Below, piece by piece: positions 8,537-17,420 of a stretch of 64,000 bases of DNA. A program made the translations under genes and the position numbers. The DNA is from Novisyntrophococcus fermenticellae. Its GTDB lineage: Bacteria > Bacillota > Clostridia > Lachnospirales > Lachnospiraceae. The stretch is from assembly GCF_018866245.1 (NCBI RefSeq), contig NZ_CP076458.1, positions 1,488,001 through 1,552,000 on the forward strand, written 5' to 3'. The notes beneath the pieces are model-generated. The model saw only the letters and a program-made list of their open reading frames with translations, made no database searches and was not told the origin of the DNA. How positions within the stretch are numbered: position 1 is the stretch's first letter; the number at the start of each line of letters is the position of its first letter.

Positions 8537-10078
8537 ATGAGTAAAAAACCAACTGTTTTAATGATTTTAGATGGATATGGTCTCAATCAAAATTGTGACC
8601 ATAACGCAATTTGTGAGGCACGTACACCGGTTATGGATCAGCTTATGAGCCAGTGTCCCTATGTACAGGGACAGGCCAGTGGTCTGGCTGTCGGACTTCC
8701 GGAAGGCCAGATGGGAAATTCTGAAGTCGGGCATCTGAACATGGGTGCAGGCCGTATTGTATATCAGGAGCTGACCAGAATTACCAAGGCAATAGAAGAC
8801 GGTGATTTTTTTGAAAACCAGGAACTCCTGACAGCAGTGAGAAATGCAAAGAAACAGGGTAGCTCCCTTCATTTGATGGGGCTGTTATCCGATGGTGGTG
8901 TACACAGCCATAACACCCATGTATACGGATTGCTGGAACTTGCGAAAAGAGAGGGGCTGGAAAAAGTCTACGTTCACTGTTTCCTGGATGGGCGTGATAC
9001 CCCTCCATCCTCCGGTAAGGAATATATAAAAGAACTTCAGACGAAGATGGATGAACTGCAGATAGGTGAAATCGGGGTAATTTCCGGACGTTATTATGCT
9101 ATGGATCGTGATAATCGCTGGGACCGTGTAGAGATGGCATATCAGGCTCTGACAAAGGGAGAAGGCTTGAAAGGCACCGACGCAGCAGAGGCAGTACAAG
9201 CTTCCTATGACACCGGAAAGACAGATGAATTCGTATTGCCCGTGGTCATGGAAAAAGAGGGAAATCCAGTGGCTTCCATTCAGGATAAGGATTCTGTGAT
9301 TTTCTTTAACTTCCGTCCGGACCGTGCAAGAGAGCTTACCAGAGCATTCTGTGATCCGGAATTTACAGGATTTGAAAGAGAGAAAAAACTGGATTTGACA
9401 TTTGTCTGCTTTACGGATTATGATGAAACAATTCCGAATAAGCTGGTAGCATTCAAAAAAGAAAGCATTGTGAATACTTTTGGAGAATTTCTGGCCCGGC
9501 ATCACATGACACAGGCGCGTATTGCAGAGACTGAAAAGTATGCACATGTAACCTTCTTCTTTAATGGCGGAATTGAAACACCGAATCCGGGTGAAGACAG
9601 GATTCTTGTGAAATCTCCAAAAGTAGCGACCTATGATCTGCAGCCTGAGATGAGTGCACCGGAAGTTTGCAATAAGCTGGTGGAGGCAGTCAAATCTCAG
9701 AAGTACGATGTAATCATTATTAACTTTGCCAATCCGGATATGGTGGGACATACAGGGGTTGAAACAGCAGCGATACGGGCAATTGAAACTGTGGATGCCT
9801 GCGTGGGGAAAACTGTGGATGCGATAAAAGAGGTGGATGGACAGATGTTTATCTGTGCAGACCATGGAAATGCGGAACAGCTTATCGATTATGAGACCGG
9901 AGAGCCATTTACCGCACATACAACGAATCCGGTTCCATTCCTTCTGGTAAATGCGGATCCTTCCTATACCTTAAGAGAAGATGGGAGGTTGTGTGACATC
10001 GTTCCGACACTGATTGAATTGATGGGTATGGAACAGCCCAAAGAGATGACCGGAAAATCCTTACTGATAAAAAAGTAA
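8537..10078 (+). CDS. gpmI: 2,3-bisphosphoglycerate-independent phosphoglycerate mutase
   Basis: 513 residues, the normal length. It interconverts 3- and 2-phosphoglycerate and needs Mn2+. The metal-binding DGYG is at residues 12-15, and the phosphoserine is S62 in QMGNSEVGHLNMGAGR. Further metal-binding blocks are FLDGRDTPP, GRYYAMDRD, FFNFRPDRARE, ANPDMVGHTG and CADHGNAEQ. RBS AAGGAG at 8525-8530 places the ATG at 8537. It stands alone between its own promoter and a strong terminator. Enolase, the next glycolytic step, lies 3.4 kb downstream with a VWA/AAA+ pair in between. Confidence 0.97.
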   Translation: MSKKPTVLMILDGYGLNQNCDHNAICEARTPVMDQLMSQCPYVQGQASGLAVGLPEGQMGNSEVGHLNMGAGRIVYQELTRITKAIEDGDFFENQELLTAVRNAKKQGSSLHLMGLLSDGGVHSHNTHVYGLLELAKREGLEKVYVHCFLDGRDTPPSSGKEYIKELQTKMDELQIGEIGVISGRYYAMDRDNRWDRVEMAYQALTKGEGLKGTDAAEAVQASYDTGKTDEFVLPVVMEKEGNPVASIQDKDSVIFFNFRPDRARELTRAFCDPEFTGFEREKKLDLTFVCFTDYDETIPNKLVAFKKESIVNTFGEFLARHHMTQARIAETEKYAHVTFFFNGGIETPNPGEDRILVKSPKVATYDLQPEMSAPEVCNKLVEAVKSQKYDVIIINFANPDMVGHTGVETAAIRAIETVDACVGKTVDAIKEVDGQMFICADHGNAEQLIDYETGEPFTAHTTNPVPFLLVNADPSYTLREDGRLCDIVPTLIELMGMEQPKEMTGKSLLIKK

Positions 10079-10085
10079 CCATGTT

Positions 10086-10125
10086 AAAAGCCATTCGATA
10101 AGTTAACATTTATCGAATGGCTTTT
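10086..10125. terminator. Terminator hairpin after gpmI, possibly bidirectional
   Basis: A perfect 16-bp stem, left arm 10086-10101 and right arm 10110-10125, around an eight-base loop. The arms begin with AAAA and end with TTTT, so either strand gets a short U tail. On the plus strand it ends gpmI. On the minus strand it would end the proposed transcript that starts near 10241. Confidence 0.8.
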
Positions 10126-10147
10126 ATATTGGGTTATCATTCATATT

Positions 10148-10226
10148 TCTGGTGGTCCATACCTCTCTTTCTTAGAGTTTGGGGTAAATCTATATTTTTT
10201 CGGTGGACTGTACCTCCTTTTTCTTA
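10148..10226. repeat. Two-copy imperfect direct repeat in the gpmI downstream gap
   Basis: GGTGG-T/A-C-YR-TACCTC followed by a T-rich TTTCTTA appears at 10148-10175 and again at 10199-10226, a spacing of 51 bases. The shared core suggests duplication of a functional element rather than chance. Confidence 0.6.
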
Positions 10227-10247
10227 TCTTCTGTCTTTCTTATGTAT

Positions 10248-10276
10248 ATAATAGCAGACAAATTAAAATAAGTCAA
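10248..10276 (-). promoter_or_regulatory. Minus-strand promoter in the gpmI/VWA gap
   Basis: Read on the minus strand: TTGACT at 10276-10271, a 17-base spacer, TATTAT at 10253-10248. No minus-strand protein gene follows, which is why a non-coding or short-peptide RNA is proposed. Confidence 0.6.
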
Positions 10277-10340
10277 TATGTAAATTGAAAAATCCTATAT
10301 TAAATATAAATACACAGAATATTCAGAATATTTATTGGGA

Positions 10341-10369
10341 TTGCACTTTAAAATAGAAACAGCTATACT
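10341..10369 (+). promoter_or_regulatory. Sigma-A-like promoter of the VWA/AAA+ pair
   Basis: TTGCAC at 10341-10346 and TATACT at 10364-10369 with 17 bases between, 35 bases before the start of the VWA gene. Confidence 0.65.
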
Positions 10370-10404
10370 GAAGCTAAAGTACATTTTCCGGGGAGGGAAA
10401 TGGG

Positions 10405-11727
10405 ATGGAAGAAGAAAAAACTTGTCATTACTGCCAGAGAGGGAAAATTGAGCTGCGGATGGAAACAATTGCGGCCCGAATCTGGTCACTTACCAGACAG
10501 ACATTAATCAGAGAACATCCTGAACTTGGAAGAGCTTTACGAGGTATTAAGTTTCAGAAAACGGAGAAAGATAACCCCTTTGGGTTACATGGTTTCACGG
10601 TCTGCTATGAACCGATGTCCGTCATCACAATGTATAATAAAGATGCTGACTTTTTAAGACATGCCTTGCTTCATATGATTTATCATGGAATATTGATGCA
10701 TCCTGCATTAAAAGCAGAAGGGGATTACCGAATCTGGAATCTGGCCTGTGATATTCAGATATACATGTATCAAAGAAAAAGCGAATATTCCAGAGAAGAA
10801 CTTACTTTGCATGGGATATATAAGCAAATTCAGGAAAAACTAAGGCTGTCCCAAAATCCAGAGGAGGTTCTTAAGGAGTTGGAGTCTGCTTATCAGGTAG
10901 ATGATCACAGGTTCTGGCAAGATACTCTGGTTGTGGATAAAGACTGTAAAGATCCGACTGCCTATCGACGGATGAAGCTTTATGAGACCAGAAAAATCGT
11001 TGCTTACTGGCAGGGAAAGGGGCATGAATTTTCTATAGAAGAGTCAGAAAATAGCAGGAAGAGAGGGATTCGTGCAGGACAAGGTACCAGGTCCGTAACT
11101 GTAAAAAAGAAAAAGAGTTATGATTATAAGACTTTTCTTAGGCAGTTTGCAGTATATAATGAGGAAATGGCTCTGGATTTGGATGGTTTTGACTATATTC
11201 CCTACTGGTACAGCCGTACGTATTATAAGGATGTCGTCCTTATGGAACCTTTGGAATACCAGGAGGTATGTAGGCTGGAAGAGCTTGTGATAGCGATTGA
11301 TACCTCTGGGTCCTGTTCTGGTCAGCTTGTAAGGGAATTTCTGGAACAGACCTACGCTATTTTCATGGAAAGAGCACAATTTTTCAGCCGGATGAGCGTT
11401 TATGTGATTCAGTGTGATTCCATGATTCAGGAAGTGGTACATATTACCAGCAGGGAGGCATGGGAGAATTATGCGGGAAGCCTGAAGGTTAAGGGGCTTG
11501 GAGGAACAGATTTCAGGCCGGTCTTTCAGCTGGTCAATGAAAAATGCAGAACCGGAGAGATTAAGAATCTGAAAGGGATGTTGTATTTTACGGATGGAGA
11601 TGGAATCTATCCGGCAAATAAGCCAGATTATGAAACAGCCTTTGTCTTTTTAAATGATTCCTTAAAGAAAGCAGAAGTTCCGAAATGGGCATTGGCACTG
11701 GATTTACAGCTGAAAATCAAGAAGTAA
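10405..11727 (+). CDS. VWA-like domain protein (DUF2201 type) with metallopeptidase-like N-terminal domain
   Basis: 440 residues; RBS GGAGGG at 10392-10397. The N-terminal half resembles the predicted metallopeptidase domain of DUF2201 proteins; the usual HExxH-like site reads LLHMIYHG here (about residues 92-99), so the glutamate is replaced by methionine. The C-terminal half is VWA-like with a MIDAS loop DTSGS near residue 296, GGTDFRP near 370 and YFTDGDG near 395. By family analogy VWA proteins work with MoxR-type AAA+ ATPases in remodelling or maturing a protein target. The AAA+ gene follows 16 bases downstream. The target is unknown. A linker rich in lysine and arginine (about residues 220-235) may bind nucleic acid, which is speculative. 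Confidence 0.8.
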   Translation: MEEEKTCHYCQRGKIELRMETIAARIWSLTRQTLIREHPELGRALRGIKFQKTEKDNPFGLHGFTVCYEPMSVITMYNKDADFLRHALLHMIYHGILMHPALKAEGDYRIWNLACDIQIYMYQRKSEYSREELTLHGIYKQIQEKLRLSQNPEEVLKELESAYQVDDHRFWQDTLVVDKDCKDPTAYRRMKLYETRKIVAYWQGKGHEFSIEESENSRKRGIRAGQGTRSVTVKKKKSYDYKTFLRQFAVYNEEMALDLDGFDYIPYWYSRTYYKDVVLMEPLEYQEVCRLEELVIAIDTSGSCSGQLVREFLEQTYAIFMERAQFFSRMSVYVIQCDSMIQEVVHITSREAWENYAGSLKVKGLGGTDFRPVFQLVNEKCRTGEIKNLKGMLYFTDGDGIYPANKPDYETAFVFLNDSLKKAEVPKWALALDLQLKIKK

Positions 11728-11743
11728 ATAGTCAGGAGAGATT

Positions 11744-13279
11744 ATGAATATAGAAGAAGCGAAGCAAGAGTTGATTCATACCATACTTGCTTATACTGCA
11801 AAGGATGCTCATGGAAGCTATAAGATTCCACTGCTGCGTCAAAGGCCGGTTCTCCTAATCGGACCGCCCGGAATCGGCAAGACTGCAATCGTATCTCAGG
11901 CGGCAAAGGCCTGTGACATAGGATTCGTCTCATATACAATGACACATCATACCCGGCAAAGTGCGGTAGGGCTGCCGCTGGTGAAAGAAAGGGTATATCA
12001 GGGAAACACACATATGGTCACCGAATATACAATGAGTGAGATATTGGCTTCTGTCTGCGAATATATGGAAAAGACGGGAAAAAGAGAAGGAATTCTGTTT
12101 CTGGATGAAATCAACTGTGTCTCAGAGACATTGGTGCCTACCATGCTTCAGTTCCTTCAGTCCAAGACATTTGGCAATCACAGGATTCCTCAGGGCTGGA
12201 TCCTGGTCGCAGCAGGAAATCCTCAGGAATATAATAAATCTGCCCGTTCGCTGGACGTCGTAACTCTGGATCGTGTACGCTGCATTTCCGTAGATGTGGA
12301 CTGTGATACCTGGCTTACTTATGCTTCAGGCGTGGGGATTCATGGATCCATACTCTCTTATCTCAAAGCAAAGCCGGGAAATTTTTACTATATTGAACAG
12401 AAAGCAGTGGAAAAAGAATTTGTCACCGCAAGAGGCTGGGAGGATTTGTCTGTATTAATCCGCAGCTATGAAGAATTAGACATAACGGTAGATGCGCAGG
12501 TAACAGGAGAGTATCTTCAGTGTGAAGAGATCGCACGGGATTTTGCCGGCTATTATGAATTGTACTGCACATATCGGGAAGGCTATAACATCCGGGGTAT
12601 TCTGCAACAATCCATAAGTAAAGGGGAATGGAATTTACAGTGTGAGCATATGAAAAATGGCAGTGTGGATGAGCACTTTGCAGTTGTCCAGATGTTCTGT
12701 GAAGCTCTGACAGATATGTTTTTGGAATGTCAGACAGAGGATTGCTACATGAGGAGGATGCGGGAAGTGGAAGTGCAACTTGCTGATTACCAGAAACAGC
12801 ATCTTCTTGATGAACCCGCGGTTCTGCTTGAAAACTTTATCCAACGGTTTGAAAAAAGTCTGAAAATCAAACAAGAACATCAAATCCTGTCAGAGTCAGA
12901 AAGTAATCTGGACATCAGAATATATCGGTCATTAAAGGAGTATTCTTACAGACTTCGTGGAAAACGTCTCTGCATATGGAAAGAATATGAAGATGAAATT
13001 AGAAATCAATTGGAAGAAATCAAGCAGGAATGCCGGTCTCTGTCAGATGAGCTGGAGAAAAAATTGTTCCTGGCACTGAAATTTATACAGGAAAGCTGCG
13101 GAGAGAATATAGAACTGTTCACATTTATCGATCAAATCAGTTTAAATCCGGCAGGAGCGGATTTCCTACAAACACATCCTTCCGAAGAATTAACCCGCTA
13201 TCTTGCTATGGTTCAGCTGACAAGCCAGGAGACAAAATTACAGGAAGAGATTAGAAAGCTTAATGAAAAACTGCTGTGA
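11744..13279 (+). CDS. MoxR-like AAA+ ATPase partnered with the VWA protein
   Basis: 511 residues; AGGAGAG upstream of the ATG at 11744. Walker A is GPPGIGKT at residues 40-47, Walker B is ILFLDEIN near 112-119, and a sensor-1 asparagine lies in VAAGNPQEYN near 165. After the AAA+ core the last 200 residues are mostly predicted helix and charged coiled-coil-like sequence (for example around 380-430 and the C-terminal stretch ending EEIRKLNEKLL). ATPase plus VWA pairs act as chaperone-like remodelling machines in other systems. Which protein this one acts on is not shown by context; the flanking genes are glycolytic. It is the second gene of a two-gene operon. Confidence 0.85.
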   Translation: MNIEEAKQELIHTILAYTAKDAHGSYKIPLLRQRPVLLIGPPGIGKTAIVSQAAKACDIGFVSYTMTHHTRQSAVGLPLVKERVYQGNTHMVTEYTMSEILASVCEYMEKTGKREGILFLDEINCVSETLVPTMLQFLQSKTFGNHRIPQGWILVAAGNPQEYNKSARSLDVVTLDRVRCISVDVDCDTWLTYASGVGIHGSILSYLKAKPGNFYYIEQKAVEKEFVTARGWEDLSVLIRSYEELDITVDAQVTGEYLQCEEIARDFAGYYELYCTYREGYNIRGILQQSISKGEWNLQCEHMKNGSVDEHFAVVQMFCEALTDMFLECQTEDCYMRRMREVEVQLADYQKQHLLDEPAVLLENFIQRFEKSLKIKQEHQILSESESNLDIRIYRSLKEYSYRLRGKRLCIWKEYEDEIRNQLEEIKQECRSLSDELEKKLFLALKFIQESCGENIELFTFIDQISLNPAGADFLQTHPSEELTRYLAMVQLTSQETKLQEEIRKLNEKLL

Positions 13280-13450
13280 TGAAACCGCAAAGCGTGTGGA
13301 AATCTGCAGATATCAGCTCCTCAAATATGCATAATCAGAAGAATTTGGCAAATACTATGATACAAGGATCAAAAGGTATTTTGATCTCTGATACCTCCGG
13401 ATTGCTACGCATTTTGTGGTATCAGAATATGTGAAACAGGAGGAAATCGT
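13280..13450 (+). promoter_or_regulatory. Leader/promoter region of eno with two inverted repeats
   Basis: This 171-base gap holds GATCAAAA-ggta-TTTTGATC (13367-13386) preceded by ATGATAC and thus one copy of the dispersed GGnTCAAAAGG element, then CTGATACC (13388-13395) facing GGTATCAG (13418-13425). No clear -35/-10 pair stands out. The two hairpins could end the upstream operon weakly or regulate eno; there is no T run after either. Confidence 0.4.
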
Positions 13451-14794
13451 ATGTATCGCTATTTACCTATTCGTAGAGTTTACGCAAGAGAAGTGTTGGA
13501 TTCCAGGGGCAATCCGACTGTGGAAGTGGAGGTTACCGTAGGAGAAGGTATCATCGGTATTGACGGATATACAGGACGCGCCATGGTGCCGTCGGGAGCA
13601 TCTACCGGAAAGTTCGAGGCAGTAGAACTGAGGGATGGAGAAAAAAGATACAAAGGGTTGGGTGTTTCAAGGGCTGTTGATAATGTAAACACCAAACTGG
13701 CGGAGGCAGTACTGGGAGAGAATGCTCTGAATCAGGCATATATCGACCAACTTCTGATAGAGGCAGATGGAACTACAAATAAAGAGCATATAGGCGCCAA
13801 TGCAATCCTGGGTGTATCCCTGGCTGTCGCCAGGGCAGCTGCTAAAGCCCTGCGTCTTCCTCTGTATCAATATCTGGGTGGCTGTCATACGAGACAACTG
13901 CCGATTCCCATGATGAACATTCTGAATGGAGGGCGCCATGCGGACAATACAGTAGATCTGCAGGAGTTTATGGTTATGCCTGTGGGAGCGGAAAATTTTC
14001 ATCAGGCCTTAACGATGTGTGCGGAAATCTACCATGATTTAAAGAAATTACTAAAGGAAAAGGGATTATCCACAGCGGTTGGGGATGAAGGTGGATTCGC
14101 GCCGGATGTAAGAGATTCTGATGAAACGCTGGCTCTTATCATGGAAGCGGTGGAACGGTCCGGCTACCAGCCCGGCGAGCAGATCGCAGTTGCAATCGAT
14201 GCAGCGGCAAGCGAGCTTTACGATGAGGAGAAAGATTTATATATCTTCCCGGGTGAGAGCAGCATGACCGGAAAAGAAGTGCAGAGGAATTCCGGAGAAA
14301 TGGTAGAATACTATAAGGAGCTTGTTGCTAAATATCCTATTATATCCATTGAAGATGGTCTGCACGAAGAGGATTGGGATGGCTGGAAGACGATGACCGA
14401 AGAACTGGGTAAGAAGATACAGCTGGTCGGAGATGATTTATTTGTAACAAATATTAAACGTCTTCGCTGCGGCATCGATCTTCAGGTAGCCAATGCCATC
14501 CTGGTAAAGGTAAATCAGATCGGAACTTTGACAGAAGCACTGGATGCGGTAGAGATGGCACAGCATGCAGGATACCGCGCTGTTATTTCTCACCGTTCCG
14601 GTGAGACGGAAGACTCCTTTATAGCGGATCTGGCTGTTGCCACCAGTGCCGGGCAGATAAAAACAGGTGCTCCCTGCCGTTCGGACAGAAACGCAAAATA
14701 CAATCAGCTCTTAAGAATTGAAGAGTATCTGGGCTGTATAACAGAATTTGGCTCCCTGGAAGGAATTCAGGCGAGAAAGAGAAAGCAGGATTGA
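13451..14794 (+). CDS. eno: Enolase (phosphopyruvate hydratase)
   Basis: 447 residues; converts 2-phosphoglycerate to PEP. AGGAGGAAA precedes the ATG at 13451. Recognisable blocks: [17 protein letters not shown], the mobile loop [26 protein letters not shown] with the catalytic glutamate, metal ligands in [14 protein letters not shown] and VGDDLFVTN, then [10 protein letters not shown] near the C-terminus. The segment after it ([22 protein letters not shown]) reads CRSDRNAKY where many enolases have RxERxAKY, a small variation. It begins the conserved order eno-secG-rnr-smpB-ssrA, common in Firmicutes. Confidence 0.97.
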   Translation: MYRYLPIRRVYAREVLDSRGNPTVEVEVTVGEGIIGIDGYTGRAMVPSGASTGKFEAVELRDGEKRYKGLGVSRAVDNVNTKLAEAVLGENALNQAYIDQLLIEADGTTNKEHIGANAILGVSLAVARAAAKALRLPLYQYLGGCHTRQLPIPMMNILNGGRHADNTVDLQEFMVMPVGAENFHQALTMCAEIYHDLKKLLKEKGLSTAVGDEGGFAPDVRDSDETLALIMEAVERSGYQPGEQIAVAIDAAASELYDEEKDLYIFPGESSMTGKEVQRNSGEMVEYYKELVAKYPIISIEDGLHEEDWDGWKTMTEELGKKIQLVGDDLFVTNIKRLRCGIDLQVANAILVKVNQIGTLTEALDAVEMAQHAGYRAVISHRSGETEDSFIADLAVATSAGQIKTGAPCRSDRNAKYNQLLRIEEYLGCITEFGSLEGIQARKRKQD

Positions 14795-14814
14795 TTCTGA
14801 ATGCAAAAACCTGT

Positions 14815-14842
14815 TGAATTATTCCAATTCCTATGATAGAAT
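14815..14842 (+). promoter_or_regulatory. Putative promoter before secG
   Basis: TTGAAT at about 14815-14820 and TAGAAT at 14837-14842 with 16 bases between, 31 bases before secG. Confidence 0.45.
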
Positions 14843-14873
14843 ACTAGAAGATTCGTTTATAGGAGGTGTGGAC

Positions 14874-15110
14874 ATGGTAATTTTAAGAACTATAATAACA
14901 ATATTATATGTGATAGATTGTATAGCATTGCTTGTAGTCGTATTGATGCAGGAGGGAAAGCAGCAGGGTCTTGGAGCTTTAGCAGGTATCTCTGATACCT
15001 ACTGGGGGAAGAATAAGGGACGTTCTGCGGAAGGTACGTTGGTTAAGATGACAAAACTGCTGGCGGTTTTATTTATCGTTATGTCAATTGTACTGAATTT
15101 GAACTTTTAA
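14874..15110 (+). CDS. secG: Preprotein translocase subunit SecG
   Basis: 78 residues, the normal SecG length, from ATG 14874 with AGGAGGTG at 14861-14868. Two hydrophobic membrane segments (about residues 3-24 and 55-76) flank the conserved cytoplasmic loop with LMQEGKQQGLGALAG. SecG sits beside SecYE and eases export of unfolded proteins. Position between eno and rnr is the classical Firmicute arrangement. A frame extending upstream exists but lies inside the end of eno and lacks SecG similarity. Confidence 0.93.
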   Translation: MVILRTIITILYVIDCIALLVVVLMQEGKQQGLGALAGISDTYWGKNKGRSAEGTLVKMTKLLAVLFIVMSIVLNLNF

Positions 15111-15114
15111 CACA

Positions 15115-15146
15115 AGGGCTGTTGCAATTGCAACAGTCTTTATTAC
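15115..15146 (+). terminator. Probable terminator after secG
   Basis: The exact palindrome CTGTTGCAATTGCAACAG (15119-15136) can be extended with G-U pairs to an 11-bp stem, followed by TCTTTATT. A moderate terminator; some read-through into rnr is likely. Confidence 0.6.
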
Positions 15147-15218
15147 ATTTAGGATGCCTGAGATGAGTGGGATGCGGCTCAGTGATGGCTGAATACCAAC
15201 AGAATATAGAGGTATTAT

Positions 15219-17390
15219 TTGATAAATAAAAAAAAGAATATTAATAAAATTCAGAAGAAGATAATATTAGATCTTATCAGTTCTAAAAATTATGTTCCTA
15301 TGAAAACGAAAGAAATTGCGGTCTTACTGCAAATTCCCAGAAATAAAAAAAGAGAGCTTCAGGACATTCTAGACACTCTGGAAGCGGAAGGGCAGATTGT
15401 CACAATCCATCGGGGCCGCTATAAAAAGAAGAAAATAAAGTCTGAGATTCGTGAAGGGGGAAGCCATGGGGCTTGGAACCTGACAGGAACCTTTATCAGT
15501 CACCCCAAAGGATATGGCTTTGTCGAGCGTCATGAATCTGACGAGGAGGATATCTTTATACCAGCTCCATATACCGGTGATGCCTTTCATATGGATGAGG
15601 TGGAGGTGGCACTGCTTCCTGAAAAAAACGGCAGCCGGCAGGAGGGCAGAGTTGTGAGAGTACTTGCCCATGGAATCGGGGAAATTGTCGGAACTTTTGA
15701 AAGAAGTGCTTCTTTTGGATTTGTAGTAGCTGATAACAGTAAAATTACCAGAGATATCTTTATCCCCAAGGAATTTATAAACAACGCAGTAACAGGTGAT
15801 AAAGTGATTGTACAGATAACCCGGTACGGCGGAAACCAGAAAAGTCCGGAAGGGAAAGTGACAGAGGTTTTGGGACAGGCTACAGATCCGGGAGTGGATG
15901 TGCTCTCCGTAGCGCGGGTTTATGATATTCCAATGGTATTTCCTGCCAGGGTACTGAGCCAGGCTGACCGCTGCCCGGATCATGTGCAGGAAAGCGACAG
16001 AGATGGCAGGCTGGACTTAAGAGACTGGCCGATGGTTACAATCGATGGAGAGGATGCCAAAGATCTGGATGACGCCGTTTCCCTGACGATAGAAGATGGA
16101 TTGTATAAGCTGGGGGTTCACATCGCAGATGTCAGTAACTACGTACAGGGAGGAAGTGCCCTGGACAGAGAAGCCTTGAAGAGAGGGACCAGTGTCTATC
16201 TTGTGGACAGGGTAATACCCATGCTCCCCAAAAAACTTTCCAACGGGATTTGTTCGCTTAATGCCGGAGAGGACAGACTTGCCATGTCCTGTATTATGTG
16301 GATAGACGGGAATGGGCATACCGTACAGTATAAGCTTGCTGAAACTGTGATTTGTGTCGACCAGAGGATGACCTACACAGATGTAAATAAGATACTGACG
16401 GATTCCGACGATAAAATCACGCAGAAGTATTTTGAGTTTGTACCGATGTTTCGTATGATGAAGCAGCTTTCTGATATACTTCGTTCAATCAGAAAGAAGA
16501 GAGGAGCTATCGATTTTGACTTTCCTGAAAGTAAGATTATCCTGAATAACCTCGGAAAGCCTGTCGATATAAAGCCACATGAGCGAAATGCAGCCACCGA
16601 TCTTATCGAAGATTTCATGCTTCAGGCCAATGAGACTGTAGCAAAAGAATATTTTAAAAGAGAGATTCCTTTTTTATACAGAACACATGAAAATCCGGAT
16701 ATGGAAAAGATGGAACCTGTACTGACTTTTATCAGAAATCAGGGGATTGAAGTTACAAAAAGCATGGAAGAAATCACCCCAAAAGAAATTCAGGACATCC
16801 TGAGTCAGGTAAAGGGGGCAGCGATTGAACCTCTAATCAGCAGACTTTTGCTCCGTTCCATGAAGCAGGCCAGATATTCGATTGGGTGTATCGGTCATTA
16901 TGGACTGGCAGCCAGGTATTACTGCCACTTTACATCCCCAATCCGGCGCTATCCCGATCTTCAGATTCACAGAATTATCAAGGATGATTTGAGAGGAAGA
17001 CTGAACGAAGAAAAGATGGCGTATTATCGCTCCATCCTGGATGATGTGGCAAAACAGACTTCAGCTACGGAACGCAGGGCGGAAGAAGCAGAACGGGAAA
17101 CAGATAAGATGAAGATGGCGGAATATATGTATGATCATATCGATGAAGTATATGAAGGTACGGTTTCCGGAGTAACCGGCTGGGGTCTCTATGTAGAACT
17201 TCCGAATACGATAGAAGGACTGGTTCATGTGAATGCATTAATGGATGATTACTATCATTTTGATGAAGAAAATTACCGGTTGGTGGGAAATGATACGGGA
17301 AATGTTTACCGGCTGGGAGATAAGGTGAAAGTTCGTGTGGCAGAAGCGGATATCAGTAATAAAACCATAGACTTTTTGTTGGAGAAATAA
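15219..17390 (+). CDS. rnr: Ribonuclease R
   Basis: 723 residues; processive 3'-5' exoribonuclease that degrades structured RNA and works with tmRNA. Domain order: N-terminal winged-helix-like region (1-65), cold-shock domains (about 85-220), RNB catalytic domain starting near TIDGEDAKDLDDAVSL (about 270) with the acidic metal ligands, HYGLAARYYCHFTSPIRRYPD near 570, and a C-terminal S1 domain (about 640-720, VSGVTGWGLYVELPNTIEGLVHV). The start appears to be a TTG at 15219 with AGAGGT upstream; the first in-frame ATG would remove 28 conserved N-terminal residues. smpB and ssrA follow, its functional partners in trans-translation. Confidence 0.95.
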   Translation: MINKKKNINKIQKKIILDLISSKNYVPMKTKEIAVLLQIPRNKKRELQDILDTLEAEGQIVTIHRGRYKKKKIKSEIREGGSHGAWNLTGTFISHPKGYGFVERHESDEEDIFIPAPYTGDAFHMDEVEVALLPEKNGSRQEGRVVRVLAHGIGEIVGTFERSASFGFVVADNSKITRDIFIPKEFINNAVTGDKVIVQITRYGGNQKSPEGKVTEVLGQATDPGVDVLSVARVYDIPMVFPARVLSQADRCPDHVQESDRDGRLDLRDWPMVTIDGEDAKDLDDAVSLTIEDGLYKLGVHIADVSNYVQGGSALDREALKRGTSVYLVDRVIPMLPKKLSNGICSLNAGEDRLAMSCIMWIDGNGHTVQYKLAETVICVDQRMTYTDVNKILTDSDDKITQKYFEFVPMFRMMKQLSDILRSIRKKRGAIDFDFPESKIILNNLGKPVDIKPHERNAATDLIEDFMLQANETVAKEYFKREIPFLYRTHENPDMEKMEPVLTFIRNQGIEVTKSMEEITPKEIQDILSQVKGAAIEPLISRLLLRSMKQARYSIGCIGHYGLAARYYCHFTSPIRRYPDLQIHRIIKDDLRGRLNEEKMAYYRSILDDVAKQTSATERRAEEAERETDKMKMAEYMYDHIDEVYEGTVSGVTGWGLYVELPNTIEGLVHVNALMDDYYHFDEENYRLVGNDTGNVYRLGDKVKVRVAEADISNKTIDFLLEK

Positions 17391-17420
17391 AGGCAGACGT
17401 ATTGAGATGGGAGAATAGGG

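Larger units (their letters stand above)
10086..10241 (-). ncRNA. Candidate small RNA or short-peptide transcript, minus strand
   Basis: The gap 10079-10404 has no convincing protein gene. On the minus strand it holds a good promoter (TTGACT at 10276-10271, 17 bases, TATTAT at 10253-10248) and ends at the 16-bp hairpin at 10125-10086, giving a transcript of about 150 nt. Inside are two imperfect copies of a unit of about 27 bases (plus-strand 10148-10175 and 10199-10226). On the transcript each contains a Shine-Dalgarno-like stretch (AAAGGAGGTA and AGAGAGGTA) and a CCACC. The second copy could encode MDHQKYE, the first lacks a start codon. I do not recognise the family. Promoter plus terminator is the support; transcription is unproven. 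Confidence 0.45.

Noticed and set aside
8885..9919. Long open frame of 344 codons on the minus strand inside gpmI
   Set aside because: It lies wholly within a clear gpmI gene, has no ribosome binding site, is rich in Cys, His and Ile in no known pattern, and is best explained by codon bias of the other strand.
13280..13450. T-box or other known riboswitch before eno
   Set aside because: No T-box sequence or antiterminator/terminator pair; only two simple inverted repeats.
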